A stretch of 64,000 nt of DNA from Bacteroidota bacterium (lineage in GTDB: Bacteria; Bacteroidota; Bacteroidia; Flavobacteriales; Flavobacteriaceae). The position numbers and the translations under genes are program-made. Location: assembly GCA_023446155.1 (NCBI GenBank), contig JAEXIT010000004.1, positions 434,001 through 498,000 on the forward strand, in the 5' to 3' direction. Positions 24,120-32,658 of the stretch are shown one piece after another; the stretch's first letter is position 1, and every line of letters starts with the position of its first letter. The notes under the pieces are model-generated. The model saw nothing but the letters and a program-made list of their open reading frames with translations, was not told the origin of the DNA and did not search any database.

Positions 24120-25202
24120 TTATTTTTTGTAAAATGGTAGTTTAACCACTTTTGCAGCTACATCATTTTTGCGGATTCGGATCGCAATTTCGCTGTCAAC
24201 TGCCGAAAAAGCAGTAGGTACATAGCCTAAACCAATACCTTTGTTTAGCGATGGCGACATGGTTCCGGAGGTTACAATTCCGATTACATTTCCGTCTTTG
24301 TCGACGATTTCATAATCATGACGTGGAATACCTCTTTCGGTTAATTCGAAAGCGACTAATTTACGGCTAACTCCGGCTTCTTTTTGTTTTTTAAGGTTTT
24401 CAGAATTCACAAACTCTTTATCGAATTTCGTGATCCAACCCAATCCGGCTTCCAATGGGGAAGTCGTATCGTTGATGTCGTTTCCGTATAAGCAGAATCC
24501 CATCTCCAGGCGTAAGGTATCACGGGCAGCCAATCCGATTGGTTTGATTCCGAAAGCCGCTCCGGCTGCGAATACGTTGTTCCAGATGGTTTCGGCATCT
24601 TCGTTTTTAAAGTAGATCTCAAATCCGCCTGATCCGGTATATCCGGTAGCCGAAATGATTACGTCTTTTACACCGGCAAATTCGCCCATTTGGAACGAAT
24701 AATACGGCATGTTTGCCAAATCAATTGCAGTTAACGATTGCATCGCTTCTGCAGCTTTTGGCCCCTGAATGGCTAATAATGAATAGGAATCAGATGCATT
24801 TTCCATCGTCACACCCAAATCGTTATGTTGTGAAATCCAGTTCCAGTCTTTTTCAATGTTGGATGCATTTACAACCAAAAGGTAGTTGTTATCGGCAATT
24901 TTATAAATAATAAGATCGTCCACAATACCGCCTTCGTTGTTGGGAAGACACGAATATTGTGCTTTTCCATCCACTAATTTAGAAGCGTCGTTCGACGTTA
25001 CTTTTTGGATCAAAGCCAGGGCATTTTCCCCGCGAAGGAAAAATTCACCCATATGGGATACATCAAAAACACCTACGCCGTTACGAACTGTCTCATGCTC
25101 AATGTTAACTCCTTCGTACTGAACAGGCATGTTGTATCCTGCAAACGGAACCATTTTAGCTCCCAAACTTTCGTGAACGTGCGTTAATGCTGTATTTTTC
25201 AT
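24120..25202 (-). CDS. gcvT: Aminomethyltransferase, glycine cleavage T protein
   Basis: This tetrahydrofolate-dependent enzyme of the glycine cleavage system releases ammonia from the aminomethyl-lipoyl H protein and makes 5,10-methylene-THF. The 360-residue length is normal. Visible signatures are MPVQYEGVNIEHETVRNGVGVFDVSHMGEF at the N-terminus, the ATGYTGSGGFEIYF folate-binding loop and ARDTLRLEMGFCLYGND with the conserved Arg. The P and H protein genes are not in the window. It is separated from the thr operon by a 63-base gap. Confidence 0.96.
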   Translation of the reverse strand: MKNTALTHVHESLGAKMVPFAGYNMPVQYEGVNIEHETVRNGVGVFDVSHMGEFFLRGENALALIQKVTSNDASKLVDGKAQYSCLPNNEGGIVDDLIIYKIADNNYLLVVNASNIEKDWNWISQHNDLGVTMENASDSYSLLAIQGPKAAEAMQSLTAIDLANMPYYSFQMGEFAGVKDVIISATGYTGSGGFEIYFKNEDAETIWNNVFAAGAAFGIKPIGLAARDTLRLEMGFCLYGNDINDTTSPLEAGLGWITKFDKEFVNSENLKKQKEAGVSRKLVAFELTERGIPRHDYEIVDKDGNVIGIVTSGTMSPSLNKGIGLGYVPTAFSAVDSEIAIRIRKNDVAAKVVKLPFYKK

Positions 25203-25265
25203 TTTGTGCTGTATATTTATTTTAGGCCGCTAATGTATTGATTTTTTATGTAGTGGCAAAGTGTT

Positions 25266-26555
25266 TTAGCGACGGAGATACGCTTTCAGTTCCTGATAAT
25301 TTTGAATTGGCAGACTTTGTTTCGGTTTGGCGATCATTTGCTGAAGGGACTCCGAAATAGGTAAGCCCAGATTTAAATACGATTGAACAGTATCGAGAAA
25401 TTTTACGGGATGTGCTGTTTCGAAAAATAATCCGGTGGCATCGGGTTGTTCGGCTAACTTTTTCTGAAGTCCGAGATAGCCAACAGCACCATGCGGATCC
25501 ATGATATACTGACTCTTTTGATAAACGGATTGCATAGCCATTTGCGTTTCGGAATCCGTAAACGTATAGGACGTAACGTCTTTTTTTAAAGCATCCAGGT
25601 CGTGGTTGTATAATTCCTGTATGCGAATAAAATTACTGGGATCGCTCACATCCATTGCATTCGAAACAGTGCTGATGGTGGCCTTGGGTTGGTATATTCC
25701 ATTGTCCAGATAGCGCGGAATGGTGTCATTGGCATTGGTGGCAGCAATAAAATGGGCGATCGGTAATCCGAGTTGTTTGGCAAGCATTCCGGCGCCGATA
25801 TTCCCAAAGTTGCCACTCGGACAGGATATATAAAGCGGTTTTCCGGTGTTTTGCAGGATCTTATACGCAAAGAAAAAATAACACATCTGGGGTAACCACC
25901 GTGCCACATTAATCGAATTGGCCGATGTTAGGTTTTTGGTTTTCAGATCGCTATCCTGAAAGGCTTTTTTTACCATCGCCTGGCAATCGTCAAAAGAGCC
26001 CTGTACTTCCAGAGCATGGATATTTTGCCCCAAAGTGGTTAATTGGGCTTCCTGGATAGGGCTGACTTTCCCACTGGGGTAGAGTATTACCACATTGACA
26101 TTTTTTACACCCAGGAAACCACTTGCCACAGCGCCTCCGGTATCGCCCGAAGTGGCGACAAGAACTGTTGTTGGCCGGTTGTTTTCCCAATTAAAATGTC
26201 CCAGACAACGCGACATAAAACGCGCACCGACATCCTTAAAGGCGAGTGTTGGCCCGTGAAACAGTTCCAGACTATAGATGTTCTTTTCTATCGGAACCAC
26301 CGGAAAGTCAAACGAGAAGGTTTCGGCTATTATTTGTCGCAATTCGTTTTCCGGAATGGTGTTTCCGATAAAAGGCGCCAGAACAGTATAGGCAATACTC
26401 GGGTTGTCCATTGTGTTCAATGACTCAAAAAAAGAGGCGTGTAGCCGTGGTATTTGTTCCGGAAAATACAAGGCGCCATCCGGAGCAATACTCTGTAAAA
26501 CCGCTTCCCGAAATCCGGCACGGTGTTGTTTGTTCGTAAGACTATAGTACTTCAT
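25266..26555 (-). CDS. thrC: Threonine synthase
   Basis: This PLP enzyme converts O-phosphohomoserine to threonine. The 429 residues contain the PLP lysine motif HGPTLAFKDVGARFM (Lys about residue 107), VATSGDTGGAVASGF and SCPSGNFGNIGAG for phosphate binding. It has the shorter bacterial length without a long N-terminal extension. It is the last gene of thrA-thrB-thrC, 10 bases after thrB, and is controlled by the leader at 30090-30197. Confidence 0.96.
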   Translation of the reverse strand: MKYYSLTNKQHRAGFREAVLQSIAPDGALYFPEQIPRLHASFFESLNTMDNPSIAYTVLAPFIGNTIPENELRQIIAETFSFDFPVVPIEKNIYSLELFHGPTLAFKDVGARFMSRCLGHFNWENNRPTTVLVATSGDTGGAVASGFLGVKNVNVVILYPSGKVSPIQEAQLTTLGQNIHALEVQGSFDDCQAMVKKAFQDSDLKTKNLTSANSINVARWLPQMCYFFFAYKILQNTGKPLYISCPSGNFGNIGAGMLAKQLGLPIAHFIAATNANDTIPRYLDNGIYQPKATISTVSNAMDVSDPSNFIRIQELYNHDLDALKKDVTSYTFTDSETQMAMQSVYQKSQYIMDPHGAVGYLGLQKKLAEQPDATGLFFETAHPVKFLDTVQSYLNLGLPISESLQQMIAKPKQSLPIQNYQELKAYLRR

Positions 26556-26565
26556 TGTTGTTGTT

Positions 26566-27492
26566 TTAGTCGTTAATTAGTTGAACTCCTTTGGTTGCAA
26601 CCGGTGAGATATATACCTCAAAAGGTATTCCCAGTTCGGTATATTTATAATGAATAGCAAGTGCTACTTTTTGAGCAGTTTTAAGGCTTTTATTTAAAGT
26701 AAAAACAGAAGGTCCCGATCCGGAAATTCCGGCTCCTAATGCACCGCTATAAAGTGCCGTTTCCTGTATCAGATCAAAGCCAGGAATAAAGCCGGATCGC
26801 AAAGGTTCTATGATCGGATCGTGTAACGAACGTCGTATCAGTTCGTAATCGTCGGTATACAAACCGGCTATCAATCCGCCGAGGTTCCCCCATTGGGAGA
26901 TGGCTTTTTTTAGCGGGATTTCCGATGGTAGTACGGCACGCATTTCGGAGGTCTTTAATTCGATTTGCGGATGTATAACAGCAACATACAATTCGGATGG
27001 TACTGGTAATGAGACGACATCCAGAGGTTCATAACCGCGAATCAGTGTAAAGCCACCCAAAAGCGCCGGGGCAACATTGTCGGCATGTTCGTTGCCACTG
27101 GCCAGGGCTTCCCCTTTCATCGCAAAAGGAATGAGTTCTTTTACGCTAAGGGGATTGCCCAATAAAACATTGATTCCGAAAACCGCTCCGGCTGCACTGG
27201 CTGCAGAACTACCAATACCGCTACCGGCTTTGATTTTCTTATGAATCACAATGTCAAAACCGCAATCCGGTTGTAAGGCTTCCAATAAGGCCATAGCGGC
27301 AACTCCGGCGACATTTTGTGTGGCCTCCAACGGTAAATCGGCTCCGGTAATCCCGGAGATCCGAATTCCCTTTTGAGGGGTTTGTGTCACGATCATTTCG
27401 TCTCCGATGGTGTCGAGACACAATCCCAAGACATCAAACCCGCAGGATACATTGGCTACGGTTGCCGGGCAAAATAGGCGTATACGTTTCAT
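26566..27492 (-). CDS. thrB: Homoserine kinase
   Basis: This GHMP-family kinase phosphorylates homoserine for threonine synthase. The 308 residues include the GHMP ATP loop KAGSGIGSSAASAAGAVFGIN and the C-terminal ALGAGISGSGPSVFTL motif. It lies 11 bases after thrA and 10 before thrC. Confidence 0.96.
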   Translation of the reverse strand: MKRIRLFCPATVANVSCGFDVLGLCLDTIGDEMIVTQTPQKGIRISGITGADLPLEATQNVAGVAAMALLEALQPDCGFDIVIHKKIKAGSGIGSSAASAAGAVFGINVLLGNPLSVKELIPFAMKGEALASGNEHADNVAPALLGGFTLIRGYEPLDVVSLPVPSELYVAVIHPQIELKTSEMRAVLPSEIPLKKAISQWGNLGGLIAGLYTDDYELIRRSLHDPIIEPLRSGFIPGFDLIQETALYSGALGAGISGSGPSVFTLNKSLKTAQKVALAIHYKYTELGIPFEVYISPVATKGVQLIND

Positions 27493-27503
27493 AGTTGTCC
27501 GTT

Positions 27504-29945
27504 TTAAAGGTTTCCAATTCGAATGATGTCGGCAAAAAGTCCCGATGCAGTTACAGCTGCTCCGGCTCCGGCTCCTTTAATTTGTAAGGGTTGCTCGGCA
27601 TAGCGGTCGGTATAAAATAATACAATATTGTCTTTGCCTTCCAGATGGTAAAAAGGGTGGTCTTTTTGAATGTATTGCAGACCAACACTGGCTTTTCCAT
27701 TTTCAAATTGGGCGACATATTTTAAGCGACAGGATTGCTGTTCGGCTTTGTTGAATAGCGCTTCAAAATGTGCGGCATGAAGCTGTAACGATTCAAAAAA
27801 AGCAGCAGTCGATTCGGCTTGTAAAACAGGATCCGGTAAAAAGGAATCGTTTCCGATCGCGTCGATTTCCATCGGATAACCGCTTTCGCGTATCAGGATC
27901 AGGATTTTTCGCATCACATCGATACCGCTCAGATCGAGTTTGGGATTCGGTTCGGTGTACCCTTCCTGTTGTGCCTGAAGCACGATATCATGGAAACTTG
28001 TCCCGGCTTTAAAGTTATTAAAGATAAAGTTTAAACTACCCGATAAAACAGCTTGAATCTGATGTATTTTATCACCCGATGCAATCATGTTTTTTAAAGT
28101 GTCGATAATAGGTAGTCCGGCACCGACATTGGTTTCAAAAAGGAAAGGTGCATTGTACTTTTTGGACAGTTTTTTTAGTTGTTCGTATTCAGAATAGTCC
28201 GAAGAACAGGCAATTTTGTTACAGGTAACGACTGCCACATTTTGCGACAGGAAGCGTTTGTATAGCGAAGCAATTTTGGCACAAGCCGTATTGTCGATAA
28301 AAATACTGTTCGGAAGATTGAGCGCTTCAATCCGGTTTACAAAGTGTTCCGGGTTACTCACTTCCCCCGATTCCAATACTGCTTTCCAGTTGTCGAGTGC
28401 GATACCATTCGCGTCAAAATGCATGTTCCGGGAATTGGAAATGCCAACAACCCGAAGGTTTAATTTCAGATTAGCCCGTAAATACTCTGCTTGCTGCTGC
28501 AGTTGTTCGAGTAATTTACCGCCTACATTACCCACACCACAGATGAAGAGATGCAACTGTCTGATGTCGTCCTCAAAAAAGCGTTCGTGTAGTGCATTCA
28601 GTGCTTTAACGACATCTTTTTTGTCGATTACAGCCGATATATTGCGTTCGGATGCACCCTGTGCAATCGCCCGTACATTGACGTTGTTCTTTCCGAGTGT
28701 ACTAAACATTTTGCCGCTTAATCCCTGGTGACTTTTCATGTTTTCGCCAACCAATGCGATAATACTAAGGTGCTGTTCCAATAATACCGGTTTGATTTTT
28801 TGCAATCGGATTTCGTACTGAAAAGCCATGTCGATCGCTTTTTTGGCGCGTTGGGCATGTTCTTCCAATACACCGATACAAATGGAATGTTCTGAAGATG
28901 CCTGAGTAATAAAAATAATATTGATTCCTTCACGGGCAACGGCTCCGAAAAGTTTTTCGGAAACCCCGGCCACACCAATAAGTCCGGATCCTTCCAGTGT
29001 TAACAAGGCGATATTTTCGATATGACTGATTCCTTTTATCGGTTCGTTATTGGCAGTGCATTCCGGAATGATTCGGGTTCCCGGAGCTTCGGGATCGAAA
29101 GTATTTTTAATATAAACCGGAATATTTTTATCGAGTACCGGTTGTAAGGTAGGAGCATAGAGAACTTTGGCACCAAAGTGCGACAATTCCATCGCTTCTC
29201 TATAACTGATATCGACAATGGTACGGGCTTGCTTAACAAGCTTCGGATTGGCTGTAAACATACCACTTACGTCAGTCCATATTTGTAAGGCATCCGCATC
29301 GAGCGAAGCGGCAATAATAGCAGCTGTATAATCGGAGCCACCACGGCCAAGTGTAGTGGTGTGCCCGTTAAGCGATTCGGCTATAAACCCGGGAAGTATA
29401 GTGATGTTTGCCTGATTTTTATCAAAATAATACTGAATGGCATAATTGCTGGTTTCGAAATCAACGACGGCATTACCAAATTGCTCGTTTGTTTTGATGA
29501 GCTCCCGACTGTCGCAATAGGCTACTTTTGGAAAATCGGATGCTGCTTTTGAAAAAAGGATTCGGGACGACATCAGTTCACCATACGATAGAATGGAGTC
29601 GATCGTTCTAGCCGATAATTCCCCCAATAAAAAGCAACCTTCCAATAGGGATGCAATGTTTGCAAAACAGCCTTCAATATAGGCCTGAAGTTCGGAATTG
29701 TCCTGATCCGGAAGGAGTTTTTCGATCACTTCACGATGTTTTTTTTGAACTTCAATCAGGATGTTTTTATACTGAAAATCACGATTTTTAGCCTTATTAA
29801 TGGCTTCCGATAACAAATCGGTTACACCGGCTAATGCCGATACAACCACTACTTTTTTTCCCGGTATATTTCGTATTACTGCGAGTGACTGTTTGATATT
29901 CTGTTCGTCTGCAACAGAAGTACCGCCAAATTTTAAAACTTTCAT
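27504..29945 (-). CDS. thrA: Bifunctional aspartate kinase / homoserine dehydrogenase I
   Basis: The 813-residue fusion catalyses the first and third steps from aspartate to threonine. The N-terminal kinase begins MKVLKFGGTSVADEQNI and holds the GRGGSDYTAAI loop. Two ACT-type regulatory segments follow at about 310-460 (LLTLEGSGLIGVAGVSEKLF, IALVGENMKSHQGLSGKMF). The homoserine dehydrogenase begins with the Rossmann motif FICGVGNVGGKLL and carries GLPIIDTLKNMIASGDKI. It is the first structural gene of the operon and lies 145 bases after the leader peptide stop. Feedback inhibition by threonine is expected from the family. Confidence 0.97.
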   Translation of the reverse strand: MKVLKFGGTSVADEQNIKQSLAVIRNIPGKKVVVVSALAGVTDLLSEAINKAKNRDFQYKNILIEVQKKHREVIEKLLPDQDNSELQAYIEGCFANIASLLEGCFLLGELSARTIDSILSYGELMSSRILFSKAASDFPKVAYCDSRELIKTNEQFGNAVVDFETSNYAIQYYFDKNQANITILPGFIAESLNGHTTTLGRGGSDYTAAIIAASLDADALQIWTDVSGMFTANPKLVKQARTIVDISYREAMELSHFGAKVLYAPTLQPVLDKNIPVYIKNTFDPEAPGTRIIPECTANNEPIKGISHIENIALLTLEGSGLIGVAGVSEKLFGAVAREGINIIFITQASSEHSICIGVLEEHAQRAKKAIDMAFQYEIRLQKIKPVLLEQHLSIIALVGENMKSHQGLSGKMFSTLGKNNVNVRAIAQGASERNISAVIDKKDVVKALNALHERFFEDDIRQLHLFICGVGNVGGKLLEQLQQQAEYLRANLKLNLRVVGISNSRNMHFDANGIALDNWKAVLESGEVSNPEHFVNRIEALNLPNSIFIDNTACAKIASLYKRFLSQNVAVVTCNKIACSSDYSEYEQLKKLSKKYNAPFLFETNVGAGLPIIDTLKNMIASGDKIHQIQAVLSGSLNFIFNNFKAGTSFHDIVLQAQQEGYTEPNPKLDLSGIDVMRKILILIRESGYPMEIDAIGNDSFLPDPVLQAESTAAFFESLQLHAAHFEALFNKAEQQSCRLKYVAQFENGKASVGLQYIQKDHPFYHLEGKDNIVLFYTDRYAEQPLQIKGAGAGAAVTASGLFADIIRIGNL

Positions 29946-30089
29946 AGTATACTATATTTATGGTCTCTAACTGTTTTTAGTGAAAGACTGTTGAATTAAA
30001 AATTAAGAATAGAAATAGAATCGTTTGAAAATAAACGACTTAGTGGTGTTAGTAAATAACACACAGCTACACTGGATTATATGAAATGA
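29946..30089 (-). promoter_or_regulatory. Attenuator region between thr leader peptide and thrA
   Basis: The transcribed leader after the peptide can form two hairpins: GTGTTA/TAACAC (30046-30062) and TCGTTT/AAACGA (30021-30038). The second is followed on the minus strand by a U-rich run (TTCTATTTCTATTCTTAATT), which fits a transcription terminator. With the seven-threonine leader peptide this is the layout of a classical translation-coupled attenuator. Which hairpin pairings compete needs folding; the terminator is weak by GC content. Confidence 0.6.
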
Positions 30090-30197
30090 TTATACCCCGG
30101 ACGGGGTAGTGGTTGTTGTCGTGGTAACAATAGAAAGAACAGCCGAGGAAGATTCGGTTGCTATAAGGAACTTATATTTTCTATTGTCTGTTAGCAT
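30090..30197 (-). CDS. thrL: thr operon leader peptide (35 residues)
   Basis: A small minus-strand frame, ATG at 30197 to TAA at 30090-30092, encodes 35 residues starting MLTDNRKYKFLIATESSS and ending LSIVTTTTTTTPSGV. Seven consecutive Thr codons use all four Thr codons (ACC ACG ACA ACA ACC ACT ACC), preceded by Ile-Val. It lies directly before thrA, as in enterobacterial thrL, where ribosome stalling at Thr/Ile codons controls termination. The sequence shows the run; regulation is inferred. The ATG is only five bases after a -7 box, so the mRNA may be leaderless. Confidence 0.82.
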   Translation of the reverse strand: MLTDNRKYKFLIATESSSAVLSIVTTTTTTTPSGV

Positions 30198-30202
30198 TGT
30201 TA

Positions 30203-30210
30203 CAAATATA
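30203..30210 (-). promoter_or_regulatory. Candidate -7 box for the thr operon
   Basis: The minus strand reads TATATTTG, an exact TAnnTTTG match. It ends five bases before the leader-peptide ATG, which implies a very short or absent 5' untranslated region. Confidence 0.55.
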
Positions 30211-30272
30211 GAAGTTTTTGTTTAGAAAAAGCATTTTTTGTAAATTTATAGAATGTCAAAAAAGGATAACAT

Positions 30273-31121
30273 ATGGACAATTTGATCAAGGTCGATAAAA
30301 GTGTAGTATTACAGCGGTTTCATCCCATTGGTAAATTTTCGCATAAAGGCATACAGGGACATGCTTTGATCATTGGCGGAAGTTATGGAAAAATTGGCGC
30401 GCCCTGTTTGTCGGCCAAAGCCTGTCTGAAATCGGGCACAGGATTGGTTACGGCTTATATTCCGAAATGCGGTTATGAAATTATGCAGACGGCATTGCCG
30501 GAAGTAATGGTCGAAACCGATGATTATCCAACCCATATCCGGGCAATCAGCACCAAACTAAAAATACAGGCGGTGGGACTCGGTATCGGAATTGGGCAGC
30601 ATTTGGAAACCCAACAGGCTGTTTTTCATTTTTTAAAACTGAATAAAGCACCGTTGGTGATCGATGCCGACGGGATTAACATTCTTTCGGAAAACAAAGA
30701 ATGGCTGGAGTTCTTACCGTCTAAAACCATTCTGACACCCCATGTAAAAGAACTGGAGCGATTGATCGGAACCTGGAAAAACGAAGCGGATAAAATGGAG
30801 AAAGTAAAAGCACTCTCGAAAGAATGTGACATTGTAATGGTGATCAAAGGAGCGCCGACGTATATTGTGTATCAGGATCAGGTTTTTCAGAATACAACCG
30901 GAAATCAGTCTTTGGCAACAGCCGGAAGCGGCGATGTGTTAACGGGAATGATAACGGGTTTGCTGGCACAGGCTTATGATCCGGTGGATGCGGCTGTTAC
31001 GGGAGTTTATATTCACGGACTAACAGCCGATATTGCTTTACCGGAATTGGGGTATCATGCATTTGTAGCTTCCGATAGTATTGCACATCTGGGGCAGGCA
31101 TTCCGAACCTTATACGAATAA
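30273..31121 (+). CDS. nnrD: ADP-dependent NAD(P)H-hydrate dehydratase (YjeF C-terminal type)
   Basis: This enzyme repairs hydrated NADH/NADPH. The 282 residues match the carbohydrate-kinase-like domain: KFSHKGIQGHALIIGGSYGKIGAP at the N-terminus, ILTPHVKELERLIG in the middle, and the anion-hole/catalytic element TTGNQSLATAGSGDVLTGMI with the conserved GSGD. The NnrE epimerase domain often fused to it is absent, so this is the stand-alone dehydratase. It diverges from the thr operon; a bidirectional terminator follows. Confidence 0.93.
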   Translation: MDNLIKVDKSVVLQRFHPIGKFSHKGIQGHALIIGGSYGKIGAPCLSAKACLKSGTGLVTAYIPKCGYEIMQTALPEVMVETDDYPTHIRAISTKLKIQAVGLGIGIGQHLETQQAVFHFLKLNKAPLVIDADGINILSENKEWLEFLPSKTILTPHVKELERLIGTWKNEADKMEKVKALSKECDIVMVIKGAPTYIVYQDQVFQNTTGNQSLATAGSGDVLTGMITGLLAQAYDPVDAAVTGVYIHGLTADIALPELGYHAFVASDSIAHLGQAFRTLYE

Positions 31122-31149
31122 AAAACGCTTCCTATTGGAAGCGTTTTTT
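31120..31149. terminator. Bidirectional terminator between nnrD and the TlpA-like gene
   Basis: An AAAAAACGCTTCC/GGAAGCGTTTTTT stem with a four-base loop (TATT) lies between convergent genes. Confidence 0.88.
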
Positions 31150-31150
31150 G

Positions 31151-32518
31151 TTATTTCACACCTTGTTTGGTGAACAGTTCTGTAAGTTGTGGATCCGATG
31201 GTCGTGGAGCGTCCGCCGTCACGATGTTCCCGTTGGGATCGACTAATATAAATCTCGGAATACCTTCAATGCCGTATTCTTTTACAAATTGAGAATTCCA
31301 GTCGTTATCGGCAAACAACTGGATACCACCCAGTTTTTTCTCATCAACCAGTTTTTTCCATTTGTCGTGGTCTTTTTTAGCATCGATCGATATACTTACG
31401 AATTCGATGTTTTTACCATGATATTGTTCTTCCACTTTTTGAAGATGCGGAATTTCCTGACGACAAGGACCACACCAGGTTGCCCATACGTCGATATATA
31501 CGAATTTACCTTTTAGGTTGTCTAGTGATGTCTGACCGCCTTTGTGGTTTTCGTAGTTGAATTTAGGGGAGGGTTTACCGGCAATCAATCCTTTGATTTT
31601 GTTGAATTTTTCAGTTAAATCTTCCTTGAATTTGGTGTCGGTCGACAATGCCATGATTTCTTTGTATAATGCTTCCGATTCGGTATTTCCGGCGCGAATC
31701 TGATAGCCTAAGTTTTGCAGAAAGCTGTTTTTAATGTTCGGACTTTTTACTTTTTTGATTTCGGCTAAAATCTTGTCGCTTAATTCTTTTTCGGTCATAT
31801 TTGCGCTGTTTTCCGATACTTTCTGATTAAAGCGCGCAGCAATCAATTGTTTGTACGGATTGGAAAACAGGAAATCGTTATCGTTATCCATATCAAGGGT
31901 AGTGTCGAATTTCGGGAAACTATCAGAAGGTTTGAAGTTTTCCTTTTTGGCGTAGTGCGCATGATATGCCGGATAGTTTAACAATAAAAGCTGTTCGAAA
32001 TAGTCGATACTTTTTTGTTCGTTCTTTTTAAAACCGGCATCGGCAAATTTGGTACTGTTGTACAATTCCAATACGGCATTTTTTAATTCTTTGTTCTTAT
32101 TTACATAAGTGGTTTCGTCCTGGCTATAAAACGTTTGTGGATTGCCAAGCATGGTATTTACCAGTTGCCCTTTTTTAACCAGATATTGATTTTCAACACT
32201 GCCATTTCCGGAAAAAACAAGTGAAGTATTAAAATTCACATCGTCGGCGGTAATGTTTAGTTTCGTTCCTTTAGCCAGATATAAAGCGGCGCGGTTGTTT
32301 TTGGTACTCAGGGTATACGAACCGTTATACGAAATAGGGAAGGTTTCGGAAAACGAACCGTCGGGTTTTAACGTAATGTCTTTATTAAAACTTTCGCCTT
32401 TGATTTTGATCTTTTTTTCTTCGGTATTGCTGATTTTTCCGGATATCGTAATCGTTTCTGCCGGTAGCGCAAACGACGACAATACGAGGATCATCAGCAA
32501 ATAAAGTGTGTTTTTCAT
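31151..32518 (-). CDS. TlpA-family thiol:disulfide oxidoreductase with N-terminal DUF4369-like domain
   Basis: The 455-residue secreted protein has a signal peptide of about 19 residues (ending FALPA). A DUF4369-like beta domain is seen to about residue 110 (ISGKISNTEEKKIKIKGESF), then a helical middle, and a thioredoxin-like domain from about 315 with the redox motif WATWCGPCRQEIPHLQ. The last part ends in a typical thioredoxin cis-Pro region (GIEGIPRFILVDPNG). Such periplasmic or lipid-associated proteins are abundant in Bacteroidota. The substrate is unknown. Confidence 0.88.
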   Translation of the reverse strand: MKNTLYLLMILVLSSFALPAETITISGKISNTEEKKIKIKGESFNKDITLKPDGSFSETFPISYNGSYTLSTKNNRAALYLAKGTKLNITADDVNFNTSLVFSGNGSVENQYLVKKGQLVNTMLGNPQTFYSQDETTYVNKNKELKNAVLELYNSTKFADAGFKKNEQKSIDYFEQLLLLNYPAYHAHYAKKENFKPSDSFPKFDTTLDMDNDNDFLFSNPYKQLIAARFNQKVSENSANMTEKELSDKILAEIKKVKSPNIKNSFLQNLGYQIRAGNTESEALYKEIMALSTDTKFKEDLTEKFNKIKGLIAGKPSPKFNYENHKGGQTSLDNLKGKFVYIDVWATWCGPCRQEIPHLQKVEEQYHGKNIEFVSISIDAKKDHDKWKKLVDEKKLGGIQLFADNDWNSQFVKEYGIEGIPRFILVDPNGNIVTADAPRPSDPQLTELFTKQGVK

Positions 32519-32658
32519 TGAAATTAGTTTTTAGTTGATTTTTAGAAGTTCAAATATAAGGATTGTTGTTTGTATAATTACACCCGAAATAGGTATAATA
32601 TAGTTTGTTTTTTAGGCATATTTTATGGAATTTTGAGCAATTAATTTTTTAGACAAAA

